Origin: Sipunculus nudus
Lineage: Eukaryota > Annelida > Sipuncula > Golfingiida > Sipunculidae
Assembly: GCA_026874595.1 (NCBI GenBank)
Contig: CM049310.1
Location: forward strand, 42,659,558-42,723,557
DNA length: 64,000 nucleotides
Direction: 5' to 3'
Below are positions 37,771 through 50,139 of the stretch, piece by piece. Position 1 is the stretch's first letter. Every line of letters begins with the position of its first letter. A program made the position numbers and the translations under genes. The notes beneath the pieces were generated by a model that did not search any database, was not told the DNA's origin, and worked only from the letters and a program-made list of their open reading frames with translations.

Positions 37771-40700
37771 TAATCATTTAATAAAAATGTAGCAAATTTC
37801 TTCATTTGCAAATCTTGTAGGATTTTTTATGCAATGACGGGGTAATTTTATGTCGTTTACAAAGGATGCTTAACAGAATGACATTTCAAATAAGAATGAC
37901 AACTGTTCACGGAGTTGTGGGGTAGTTGAATATTAGTATAATATCTTAACACTGCAGAAATATCAGTCTTTTCAGATTACCTTTGCACACAAAAGAGGGG
38001 GATCATTGAAAATATGAACGAGGAGGAGAAAGCCTGGTATGGTATAAATATAATTTTAAAACCTTACAAATCGAAATTGAAAATGATAGAACAAACAGGA
38101 ATACACATATTGAGCCTTTGTGATTAAACCTGTTCCCCTCTGACGAACTGAAAATGAGCTTTGATTTTAACAGGGCATAGGCTTCGTTCTGATCCGGATG
38201 CATATATAAAAAGAGATTATCATTAAAAGGCCCTTGCTGGTTTACAAGTGTACCATAACCTATAACGAAGACGCTTATTATACAAAATACAGTATTTCCT
38301 GCTGGTTTGATTAGTACTATATGTTTGTGATGTCTCAACATTTTTGTGATTATCTCAATATTTTGGTTTGCCAGATAAAATTCAATCTGAAATTGAACAA
38401 TTAACTGAGAAGTAGAATAAATGATATCGGACCTGAAAAGGTTCATCTTCTGATTTTAAAAAATCAGCGTTAGGTATTCTATAATTACCTCAAGTTATAT
38501 ATAAAGTTGATCAGTTTATCACAAATTAAAATTGATTATTAAAATATTTTTTATCTGCAGGTAGTTACACATTCCGGTCATCACGTGCTGACTGAAGAGT
38601 TCAGATTGAATGAGAATCCATGGATTTCTTTGATTGCTAGACAGCAGACAGGGTAAGTTTGGGCAAGTTTATAGCTAACTGATATTTCTCCCACATAGGT
38701 TGGTTTCGAATGGCATGTCCGATAAATCAGGTGTAGGTAAGGACATCCAATACCAGGTTTGTAAATATGGAAGAGTTTCTTGTGATAAGGTACACTATGT
38801 TATCATTCCCACTTTGGACACTGAGGGTTAAATTTCGTGTCAATGGGATGAGTGATTTGATATTACTTGTTTTACAGATAAAAGACATAGTTATTTAATA
38901 TCATTATATATGGGAGAAATGGAACGCGTTTTGTCCTTAAGCAAAAAGCAAGCAAGGCGTCCGCCATTATACATAAAATGTTTGATAATGTACAACTCGT
39001 ATACACCATTATTGTTAGTGTACCATGGATTAATTTATTCAAATTAATGGATATATGGATATATCAATTTATATTTGTATGAATATGCTTTGTTATCCTT
39101 ATGAATCTTGATGTCTTTTCAGGTTGAAGATTTCGGTCACCACCTGCGACCCCGACTGTGCATAATGATGGACTCAGAATCCTGTGTTCACATGACACAC
39201 ATTAGGGAAGGTTGAAACAAAATTCAAAATATAATACACATCCACTGAACTAATTGTGGCCTCCTGTTTTTGGAGCTGTCGGTGATTTATTAAAAATTAT
39301 AGCCTCGCCTTTCAGCACGATTAAAGTAAAATTTGTGAATACTTTGGTCCATATCATAATTTGAATTTTTTAAAGACAAAACCTTTACTTTAAAAATATT
39401 TATAAGGGAAAGAAGACATGGGTTGGGGAGTGCTTTTATATAAAGGCGCTATATCTTCAATATAAATGAGTATCAGATCTAGCAGACCTTGTCTATCCTG
39501 CTGAATTTCCGAATCTTTGAGTCGGAAAGATTTTTTTTAAGTGGCAAGTTTCCGATATACCAGGAGAATCTAGTAAATGAAAAAGAAGTATTTGCTGCTT
39601 ATTTGGTCAATCCAATGTGTTTGTTTGTTTGGGTTTGCCTATCAGGTTAGAGAACTCACTCTCCTTATATCCACTGTTTGTCTATTTTGGCAAACAAGGA
39701 TGGAGAATAGTACTGTCCTGGTATCCATACGGAATTGAACATATTAGCAGAAGTGGAATTGTTTGAAATTTGTTTATAAAGGGGGCTTTGGTCTCCCTAA
39801 AAATATCCATCTGAAATCGGGCGTTGAACTTGGAAGCAGGATTAACGGAATCAAACACGAGACCGAGGTAAAGTTTCCTAATTTACGAAATGAGTATAAC
39901 GAAAACTATTACCCAATCTCTTGGAAATATGCTTTCTCAAACTGATAATCATGTAATGAAATGTAGCAAATTTCTTCATTTGCAAATCTTGTAGGATTTC
40001 TGATGTAATAACGGGGTAATTTTATGTCGTTTTCCAAGGATGCTTAACAGAATGATATTTCAAATAAGAATAACAAATGTTCACTTAGTTGTGGGGTAGT
40101 TGAATATTCGTATAATATCTTAACACTGCAGAAATATCAGTCTTTTCAGATTACCTTTGCACACAAAAGAGGGGGATCATTGAAAATATGAACGAGGAGG
40201 AGAAAGCCTGGTATGGTATAAATATAATTTTAAAACCTTACAAATCGAAATTGAAAATAATAGAAAAAACAGGAATACACATATTTGAGCCTTCGTGATT
40301 AAACCTGTTCCCCTCTGACGAACTGAAAATGAGCTTTGATTTAAACAGGGCATAGGCTTCGTTCTGATCCTGATGCATATATAAAAAGAGATTATCATTG
40401 AAAAACCTTGCTGGTTCACAAGTGTACCATAACCTATTACGAAGACGCTTATTATACAAAATACAGTATTTCCTGCTGGTTTGATTAGTACTATGTGTTT
40501 GTGATGTCTCAACATATTTGTGATTATCTCAATATTTTAGTTTGCCAGATAAAATTCAATCTGAAATTGAACAATTAACTGAGAAGCAGAATAAATGAAA
40601 CCGGATCTAAAAAGTTCAACTTCTGATTTAAAAAATCAGCGTTAGGTATTCTATAATAACCTCAAGACATATATAAAGTTGATCAGTTTATCAGAAATTA

Positions 40701-43700
40701 AAATTGATTATTAATTATTAATAATAACGCGTTTTGTCCTTGAGCAAAAAGCAAGGCGTCCGCCATTATACATAAAATGTTTGATAATGTACAACTCGTA
40801 TACACCATTATTGTTAGTGTACCATGGATTAATTTATTCAAATTAATGGATATATGGATATATCAATTTATATTTGTATGAATATGCTTTGTTAACCTTA
40901 TGAATCTTGATGTCTTTTCAGGTTGAAGATTTCGGTCACCACCTGCGACCCCGACTGTGCATAATGATGGACTCAGAATCCTGTGTTCACATGACACACA
41001 TTAGGGAAGGTTGAAACAAAATTCAAAATATAATACACATCCACTGAACTAATTGTGGCCTCCTGTTTTTGGAGCTGTCGGTGATTTATTAAAAATTATA
41101 GCCTCGCCTTTCAGCACGATTAAAGTAAAATTTGTGAATACTTTGGTCCATATCATAATTTGAATTTTTTAAAGACAAAACCTTTACTTTAAAAATATTT
41201 ATAAGGGAAAGAAGACATGGGTTGGGGAGTGCTTTTATATAAAGGCGCTATATCTTCAATATAAATGAGTATCAGATCTAGCAGACCTTGTCTATCCTGC
41301 TGAATTTCCGAATCTTTGAGTCGGAAAGATTTTTTTTAAGTGGCAAGTTTCCGATATACCAGGAGAATCTAGTAAATGAAAAAGAAGTATTTGCTGCTTA
41401 TTTGGTCAATCCAATGTGTTTGTTTGTTTGGGTTTGCCTATCAGGTTAGAGAACTCACTCTCCTTATATCCACTGTTTGTCTATTTTGGCAAACAAGGAT
41501 GGAGAATAGTACTGTCCTGGTATCCATACGGAATTGAACATATTAGCAGAAGTGGAATTGTTTGAAATTTGTTTATAAAGGGGGCTTTGGTCTCCCTAAA
41601 AATATCCATCTGAAATCGGGCGTTGAACTTGGAAGCAGGATTAACGGAATCAAACACGAGACCGAGGTAAAGTTTCCTAATTTACGAAATGAGTATAACG
41701 AAAACTATTACCCAATCTCTTGGAAATATGCTTTCTCAAACTGATAATCATGTAATGAAATGTAGCAAATTTCTTCATTTGCAAATCTTGTAGGATTTCT
41801 GATGTAATAACGGGGTAATTTTATGTCGTTTTCCAAGGATGCTTAACAGAATGATATTTCAAATAAGAATAACAAATGTTCACTTAGTTGTGGGGTAGTT
41901 GAATATTCGTATAATATCTTAACACTGCAGAAATATCAGTCTTTTCAGATTACCTTTGCACACAAAAGAGGGGGATCATTGAAAATATGAACGAGGAGGA
42001 GAAAGCCTGGTATGGTATAAATATAATTTTAAAACCTTACAAATCGAAATTGAAAATAATAGAAAAAACAGGAATACACATATTTGAGCCTTCGTGATTA
42101 AACCTGTTCCCCTCTGACGAACTGAAAATGAGCTTTGATTTAAACAGGGCATAGGCTTCGTTCTGATCCTGATGCATATATAAAAAGAGATTATCATTGA
42201 AAAACCTTGCTGGTTCACAAGTGTACCATAACCTATTACGAAGACGCTTATTATACAAAATACAGTATTTCCTGCTGGTTTGATTAGTACTATGTGTTTG
42301 TGATGTCTCAACATATTTGTGATTATCTCAATATTTTAGTTTGCCAGATAAAATTCAATCTGAAATTGAACAATTAACTGAGAAGCAGAATAAATGAAAC
42401 CGGATCTAAAAAGTTCAACTTCTGATTTAAAAAATCAGCGTTAGGTATTCTATAATAACCTCAAGACATATATAAAGTTGATCAGTTTATCAGAAATTAA
42501 AATTGATTATTAATTATTAATAATAACGCGTTTTGTCCTTGAGCAAAAAGCAAGGCGTCCGCCATTATACATAAAATGTTTGATAATGTACAACTCGTAT
42601 ACACCATTATTGTTAGTGTTCCATGAATTAATTTATTCAAATTAATGGATATATGGGTATATCAATTTATATTTGTATGAATATGCTTTGTTAACCTTAT
42701 GAATCTTGATGTCTTTTCAGGTTGAAGATTTCGGTCACCACCTGCGACCCCGACTGTGTATAATGATGGACTCAGAATCCTGTGTTCACATGACACACAT
42801 TAGGGAAGGTTGAAACAAAATTCAAAATATAATACACATCCACTGAACTGATTGTGGCCTCCTGTTTTTGGAGCTGTCGGTGATTTATTAAAAATTATAG
42901 CCTCGCCTTTCAGCACGATTAAAGTAAAATTTGTGAATACTTTGGTCCATATCATAATTTGAATTTTTTAAAGACAAAACCTTTACTTTAAAAATATTTA
43001 TAAGGGAAAGAAGACATGGGTTGGGGAGTGCTTTTAAATAAAGGCGCTATATCTTCAATATAAATGAGTATCAGATCTAGCAGACCTTGTCTATCCTGCT
43101 GAATTTCCGAATCTTTGAGTCGGAAAGATTTTTTTTAAGTGGCAAGTTTCCGATATACCAGGAGAATCTAGTAAATGAAAAAGAAGTATTTGCTGCTTAT
43201 TTGGTCAATCCAATGTGTTTGTTTGTTTGGGTTGGCCTATCAGGATAGAGAACTCACTCTCCTTATATCCACTGTTTGTCTATTTTGGCAAACAAGGATG
43301 GAGAATAGTACTGTCCTGGTATCCATACGGAATTGAACATATAAGCAGAAGTGGAATTGTTTGAAATTTGTTTATAAAGGGGGCTTTGGTCTCCCTAAAA
43401 ATATCCATCTGAAATCGGGCGTTGAACTTGGAAGCAGGATTAACGGAATCAAACACGAAACCGAGGTAAAGTTTCCTAATTTACGAAATGAGTATAACGA
43501 AAACTATTACCCAATCTCTTGGAAATATGCTTTCTCAAACTGATAATCATGTAATGAAATGTAGCAAATTTCTTCATTTGCAAATCTTGTAGGATTTCTG
43601 ATGTAATAACGGGGTAATTTTATGTCGTTTTCCAAGGATGCTTAACAGAATGATATTTCAAATAAGAATAACAAATGTTCACTTAGTTGTGGGGTAGTTG

Positions 43701-43870
43701 AATATTCGTATAATATCTTAACACTGCAGAAATATCAGTCTTTTCAGATTACCTTTGCACACAGAAGAGGGGGATCATTGAAAATATGAACGAGGAGGAG
43801 AAAGCCTGGTATGGTATAAATATAATTTTAAAACCTTACAAATCGAAATTGAAAATAATAGAACAAACAG
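37770..43870 (+). repeat. Higher-order repeat of about 1,799 bp
   Basis: Units of 1,798-1,799 bp combine a diverged 617-bp-type segment with about 1.2 kb of new sequence. CCTCGCCTTTCAGCACGATT recurs at 39,304, 41,102 and 42,901. The first unit is 375 bp longer in its middle. Copies two and three are almost identical, so the amplification is recent. Confidence 0.88.
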
Positions 43871-44129
43871 GAATACACATATTTGAGCACATGACATACA
43901 TTAGGGAAGGTTTAAACAAGGCATCAAAATATAATACACATCCACTTAACTGACTGTGGCCTCCTGATTTCCTGATGTAATGATGGGGTAATTTTATGTC
44001 GTTTACCAAGGATGCTTAACAGAATGACATTTCAAATAAGAATGGCAAGTATTAACTTAGTTGTGGTGCAGTTGAATATTCGTGAAATACCTTAACACTG
44101 CAGGAATCACAGTCTTAACGATTACTATT

Positions 44130-46145
44130 AATTACAGATTCTTACGGGCTACCAAGAATTTTTTCCTAGGCTATGGAGCGTGACTTGTCCACTGGCAACT
44201 CCTGCCGTTATGAATGACCCGAGCGCTAATTTAAATGACATTGAGAATGAGTGCCATGCGTTCTCGCTTGAAAGTTCCGTCAGCTCGTTTTTACAGTTGC
44301 CGAAAGAATCCTTTACTTCATCCATTGTTCGTGCAGCCAATGACGCTGACATAGAAATATCGTTCATCAGGGAGGCCCTTTTCGATGTTGCTGCATCACA
44401 ACCGTGTTTTCCTGGCGGTATGCTCATAAACGACAAAAATCAAGGAAAAAACATTCCTCGGATTTCGAGATTAAACTCGCAGTAGACCGCTTTGTCTCGG
44501 TGGAATATATATATGGTAAACACAGAACATAAAAAGTGTGTTGAGTGGTTACAGTCACCCCAGGTTAAAAAGTGTTAGTGCGGTTTCTAGTGTCACAGAT
44601 GGCAATATGGTTTAGTCAGAACTCGTATCTTTTTTGTGCGACTCCACGGCTGCCATTAGTAACAAACTTGACGTGGTATCAGATGATAAACTAGAAAACA
44701 GGAAAACCTGTGATCCGAGGCAGAACTGCTTAAAGCTGACGTTAAGCTAATCCATTCAACATTTGACTCCTTCAAAGAAGAAATTAATCAAATGATTTGT
44801 GAACAGCAGAGAGATACTAGAGTTCAGACTAAGACAATGGGGAACATGCAGTTAACTATAGATAGTTTGTGTGGTCAAATGAGAGCAGAACTGAGTGTAG
44901 ACTATGTTCCGCTCAGTTACAGTCTCACCAGAAAGAACTGAAGCAATTAAAGAAAACCTATAACCAGACAAGGTCGGATTAAGAACAACAAAACGTAAAG
45001 GTAAATTCGCTCAGTTACTCAATAACTTTTCTACGGCAGCAAGTACATTCGTTAGAGGGCCTTTTGGCCACATCGTCACCTGACTCCAAGCTACATAGTG
45101 ATGTTTGCAGAAAGCAACTATTTCACGAAGAATCGTGTGTCTGTTTTGATTCAACTTTAGGCTTACCGGATTTGTTTCACGAAGGTAATTCATTCCGTCG
45201 TAATTCTCCGTCCCAGACGAGAGGAGCACACCCTTCGTATTCAGAGGTTACACTAGACCCAAGCAGGGATTCGGGGAACCCACGGATTGACTGTAGGGTC
45301 TCGACTGCAAACCGCAATGAAGACATGGTTCCTTCTTCTGCATCGCCTGAAACACCTGTGAACATCGGTGTAAATATAACCCGCGGGCAGGAGAGTGTAT
45401 GGAACTCGAGAGAGAGGCTCTTCTATGTTGGTAAAATCCCGCGTTATGTCACGAGAGACTCATGTGATAGACTATATTGAAGCACATGATGTTTAGGTGC
45501 ATCAATTTAGATTGCTGAGGGGTAATAATAAAAGGTTTAACGGTGGTTCCCTATGTGTATCTGGAATGAATGCATATAAGCTTATTGTTCAATATATTGT
45601 TAGGCCTACATGATAGTTTGTCAAATTTCACCGATCGGCAGTATTTTTTATGAGCATTAAGCGTATTATTTTTGATTTGTGGCCTAAGGACTTGAGCTTC
45701 CTGTCACCTCAAGTAAATAGTGCTGTCTGCTGTTTCTACTGTTTAATTGATTTTTAACGATCTAGATTTGTTTCTTCTTTGATTCTGTACTATAATCATA
45801 TATCATATATCATGCATATCAATAGTCCATTTAGCACGGAACAGAGTTATCAAATTATGGTCTCTGCTGATCATGCACATTTTGCGGTGTTCTATCTCAT
45901 TTAAGTGAATAATTATGTAATTCTCAGACCTATAGATCTGTAATGCATCTTACCCTCTCACTCTCTATTTATTGTGTGCAAATTACAATAATGATCACTG
46001 TTGATTGAACGTGTATACTTGTTTATATTGTAACAGGATAGTTTTCTGTTTACATGAATTTTGTTTATTTATATATTACTCTCCTACAAATACTGATTGT
46101 AATCATCAGTTTCTGGAGCAAATAAAGAATATCAATCAATCATTC
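44130..46145 (+). mobile_element. Retroelement-like insertion in the satellite, decayed
   Basis: The satellite sequence breaks near 44,130 and resumes at about 46,140 (ACTGTGGCCTCCTGTTT). The 2-kb insert has broken coding stretches (44,180-44,485, a helix-rich piece near 44,760-44,900, and 45,064-45,480) and ends AATAAAGAATATCAATCAATCATT. That poly(A) signal plus short TCAA-type tail is usual at the 3' end of non-LTR retrotransposons. No reverse transcriptase is recognisable. The class is inferred. Confidence 0.45.
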
Positions 46146-46760
46146 ACTGAACAGACTGTGGCCTCCTGTTTCCGGAGCTGTCGATGAATTATTACAAAAT
46201 ATAGCCTCGCCCTTCAGCACGATTAAAGTAAAATTTATGAATTATTTGGTCCATATCATAATTTGAATTTTTTGAAGATAAAAACTTTATTGAACAAATA
46301 AACTTTTACTTTAAAAATATTTATTTCTGAGGGAATACATGGATTGGGGAGTGGTTTTAATTAAAGGCGCTATACCTTCAATACAAATGTGTATCAGATC
46401 TAGCAGACCTTGTCTATCCTGCTGAATTTTCCGAATTTTTCAGGAAACAGAAAACATTTTCTTTATTGGCAAGTTTCTGAATAACCTGGTAAATGAAAAA
46501 GTAGTATTTGCTGCTTATTTTGTCGATCAAATGTTTGTTTGGTTTGGCCTATTAGGATGGAGAACGCTACTCTCCTTATATCCATTGTAACAGTACTCTC
46601 CTGATATCCATACGGAATTAACCAAATAAGCAGAAGTGGAATTGTTTGAAATTTGTTTATATATAGGTCCTTTGGTTTCCCTGAAAAAAATACCATCTGA
46701 ATTCGGGCGTTTAACTTGGCAGCAGGATAAACGGAGGATAAACGGAATGAACCGTTTACT
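46145..46760 (+). repeat. Satellite remnant after the insertion
   Basis: Diverged and shortened copy of the 617-bp-type unit, with the same AGATCTAGCAGACCTTGTCT core and a small deletion near 46,585. Confidence 0.75.
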
Positions 46761-46958
46761 TAAAGTAAATTTTTAAATGAAGAAATAAGCACTGCGTAAT
46801 CTTTGATTTTTTCCTTTTGGGATATAGTCTTTTAATTCAATTGTTAAAAGTTTAAATTATGGTAAATATCTTCATCTGCAGACGTTCAAAGATGCCCGAT
46901 GGAATTACGTATGAAGTTCGATGGCGTCTCCCTGAGCAGGCGTAACAGAATAACATTT

Positions 46959-47000
46959 AATATTACATTTTATATGACAAATTATATAAAATGTAATATT
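46959..47000. repeat. 17-bp perfect inverted repeat
   Basis: AATATTACATTTTATAT and its exact complement are separated by eight bases, giving an A+T-rich hairpin. The rest of 46,760-48,128 shows no gene. Confidence 0.6.
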
Positions 47001-48128
47001 GTCTGCTAGTTTTATTACGTAAACCTTAAAGTTCCCCATTCACTGACCTTTTGAAAAAGAATTTGTGATTTCTTGCTTCATCTGTGTATGTTGACCATGA
47101 TCAAAGGTTAATTTTGGTTGTGAAGAGTTCTTATAAGGCCTTCGTGATGGATGTATAAATTTGTTTATCAACATCATGTTTGTAAACACAGCAATGTTGA
47201 CAAATGGGTAAAACATGTAACCTAAGGTGGTAGGTTGCATATATACGGAGGTAGAAAAGTCACTTGTTGCAAAACGCCATTTGCAAAGCTTTGGCTTATC
47301 CGACTTGCTGCCAGATGCCCTTGTTGAATTTGCTTTTTTTTGCGGGCCCCCACAAATTATAAAGATGTTGATATAAATTTAACAAGCAGCCTGTGTGCAG
47401 TGGTATGCACGTTTTCTGGCCTATTTTTTTAATAAAAAATTCAAGGGATTTCCTTTAGTTTATGAAGGTCAGATAGGTGATTGGGCCCCTTTAATATGAG
47501 CGTTTTCTGTATTTGTAAGAAGTTTTCCGTTAATAGTTTATACGCCAGAGTAAGCCAACTAAAAAGTTTCCCTTTTTAAGTTTCGCGGATGTCTATCATT
47601 CAAAATTGTTCTGCCACCAATGATCCTTTTATGAAAGAACATCACTCTCTTCGAACAATTTTCTGTCGTTTTCGTGCTATAGTGCACTAGCGCAACCACA
47701 GGATAGCACTCTGTGACAATATGACTGTTGTTCATATCATCTCAAAGCCATTCACATTATCTTCTGTCTTTCTTACAGGTGGAGACGTCAAGCCGTCCTG
47801 CATCAGCTTCTAAATTCTTTTGCGGATGAGGTCACTCCTTATCTGGTAAAGTTTTGCTCCAAGCACCCGGAAAGCTTACAAACAAGCCCTGTTACCGTCC
47901 TGCTCAAATCATCGTTTATTACTCTGCTCTCAAGAGACTTTCATTTGATTTATCCTGTTTTAACATACCATACCTCTACATATTGGGGCTTCAACCGTCA
48001 TTTCCTGTGCAAAAAAATATTCCTTCATCATAAGAAAATAGGACCGAGCACCATCTGTGGATGATACTTCCTCTTGGCTTGATTAGTATTTTCTATTTGT
48101 TACAAATATAGCTCGTTCAGAGTCATTC

Positions 48129-48618
48129 TCGTGTCATTATCAGGCAATTCTTATATTCTACATTTATCGTGTCATTATCAGATAATTATTATATTCTACA
48201 GTTATCGTGTCATCATCAGATAATTCCTATATTCTACAATTATCGTTTAATTATGAGATAATTCTTATATTCTACAATTATCGTGTCATTAATCAGATAA
48301 TTCTTATATTCTACAATTATTGTGTCATTATCAAATAATTCTTATATTCTACAATTATTGTGTCATTATCAGATAATTATTATATTCTACAGGTATCGTG
48401 TCATCATCAGATAATTCCTATATTCTACAATTATCGTTTAATTGTGAGATAATTCTTATATTCTACAATTTTCGTGTCATTATCAGATAATTCTTATATT
48501 CTACAATTATCGTGTCATTATCAGATATTCTTATATTCTACAATTATTGTGTCATTATCAGATAATTCTTATATTCTACAATTATCGTGTCATTATCAGA
48601 TAATTCTTATCTTCTACA
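48129..48618 (+). repeat. 37-38-bp minisatellite
   Basis: About 13 head-to-tail copies of a unit containing CGTGTCATTATCAGATAATT and CTTATATTCTACAATTAT. There are no unique spacers, so it is not a CRISPR array. The stretch 48,619-50,140 that follows has no recognisable gene. Confidence 0.88.
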
Positions 48619-50139
48619 TTAAGAGTGCTGAAGTTCACGATCTATATCAAATAAAATGATGGAAGCCAATATCTGTATGATAAACACAGCCATAATCTGT
48701 AATAGTCTGAGGCCTTGTCTAAATTTACTCTTTCCTAGCGTCGAAATGTCGAGATACATGAAATTTGTGGTGGCCGCAAATGTTCACAGTGCACTCAATT
48801 GACACTTTTTCTGCCAAAATATCGGAAAATTGAGAAAATCTTAGCATTTCGTTATTTTATGATATGTTGTTTAAGGCTATCAGTGGTGGATAATTCAATT
48901 CTATTTGAAAGGGAATCTCACAAATCTCATAACAATTTTGGTAGTTATTGATTTCAAAGTAAGAATAAGCCCAGAAATTTAAAGTTTTTTGGCAAAAGAG
49001 ATAATTTGTCATTTATGTCTTTATCGAAGAGTATGGACGTTAGAAAGTGATGCAACGTTTATAAAGTGATTTCATAATTTCTGTAATATAAAAGTTCATC
49101 TGATCGCAGTGAAGAGGGTGTACAGCTTGGCCTCTATAAAATCTCTTATCGTGAAGACGCAAAATTTCACAAACATCGGAATGTCAGCTCTCTTGGAATT
49201 ACATTGCCAGCTTTAATCGATGATAATTATTACACTTTATATGATGCTCCTGAAGCATTGGATGTAAACCTGAATCATATAAGACTTGGTGTCCATGTGC
49301 CAGGTCCCTCTGCTGTTTTATGGACTTTCGTACAATACAAAGTATATTTCAACCTTAATTTTAAGAATATAAAAAGGATCACGAGGCACAAATAGTCCCC
49401 CTCCCCGCGCATAGCTTAAATGTGTGGGATTTTCTGCGAAATGCGTTCCCTTTGGTTTGGCTTAAATAGGATAATTCAGTATTAAAATATGTTCTGTGTA
49501 ATGGATCCAACTGAACAAAAGCAGCAACACAAAATTTCAGAGCGCATTGGCAATATGTCATCAACTTGGGCATTAATAACTGCAGCAATATCTCAAACAG
49601 TATTTAGAAGCGTAAAAAGGGATTCAAAGATCAGTGATGGCAGCCAGATTTTTTTCTTGAGAGTATGAAATTGAATCGTGCACATACTATGAGTGGAACC
49701 AGAGTTTGGTAAAACGTTGTGACAAAAGTTCTTCGGTTAACATGCAAAGAGTGTTACAGCTAAATGGCCTATTCATGGAATGCAAAATAGAACTATCGGG
49801 TGCTAGCAGAAGATGCACCTCTAATAAACCATTCATTGCATATACTTTATTTCTATGGGAAGAATGGAATAGTTAATATAATACTGATTCCGGAAGATGG
49901 CGCATCGCGGGTAATTCGGTTTTACTATTTATTGGATTCTAAGATGTATTCAATTATGAACTAATCATTCAACTGGGTTAGATCAGTGTAAAAACTAAAG
50001 GCACGACGATTATTAACAAGTGGTCCATAGGCCATGACGCTCAGCTAATTTAGACTGGGTGCTCATTTTTTATTAATGTTATATATTGTCTGTGAGAATA
50101 GCCTATGGCTAAAGTTACAGTGTTGAAAAATGGACAGAA

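Noticed and set aside
48129-48618. CRISPR-like direct repeats
   Set aside because: Units of 37-38 bp follow without unique spacers in eukaryotic-type DNA, so it is a minisatellite.
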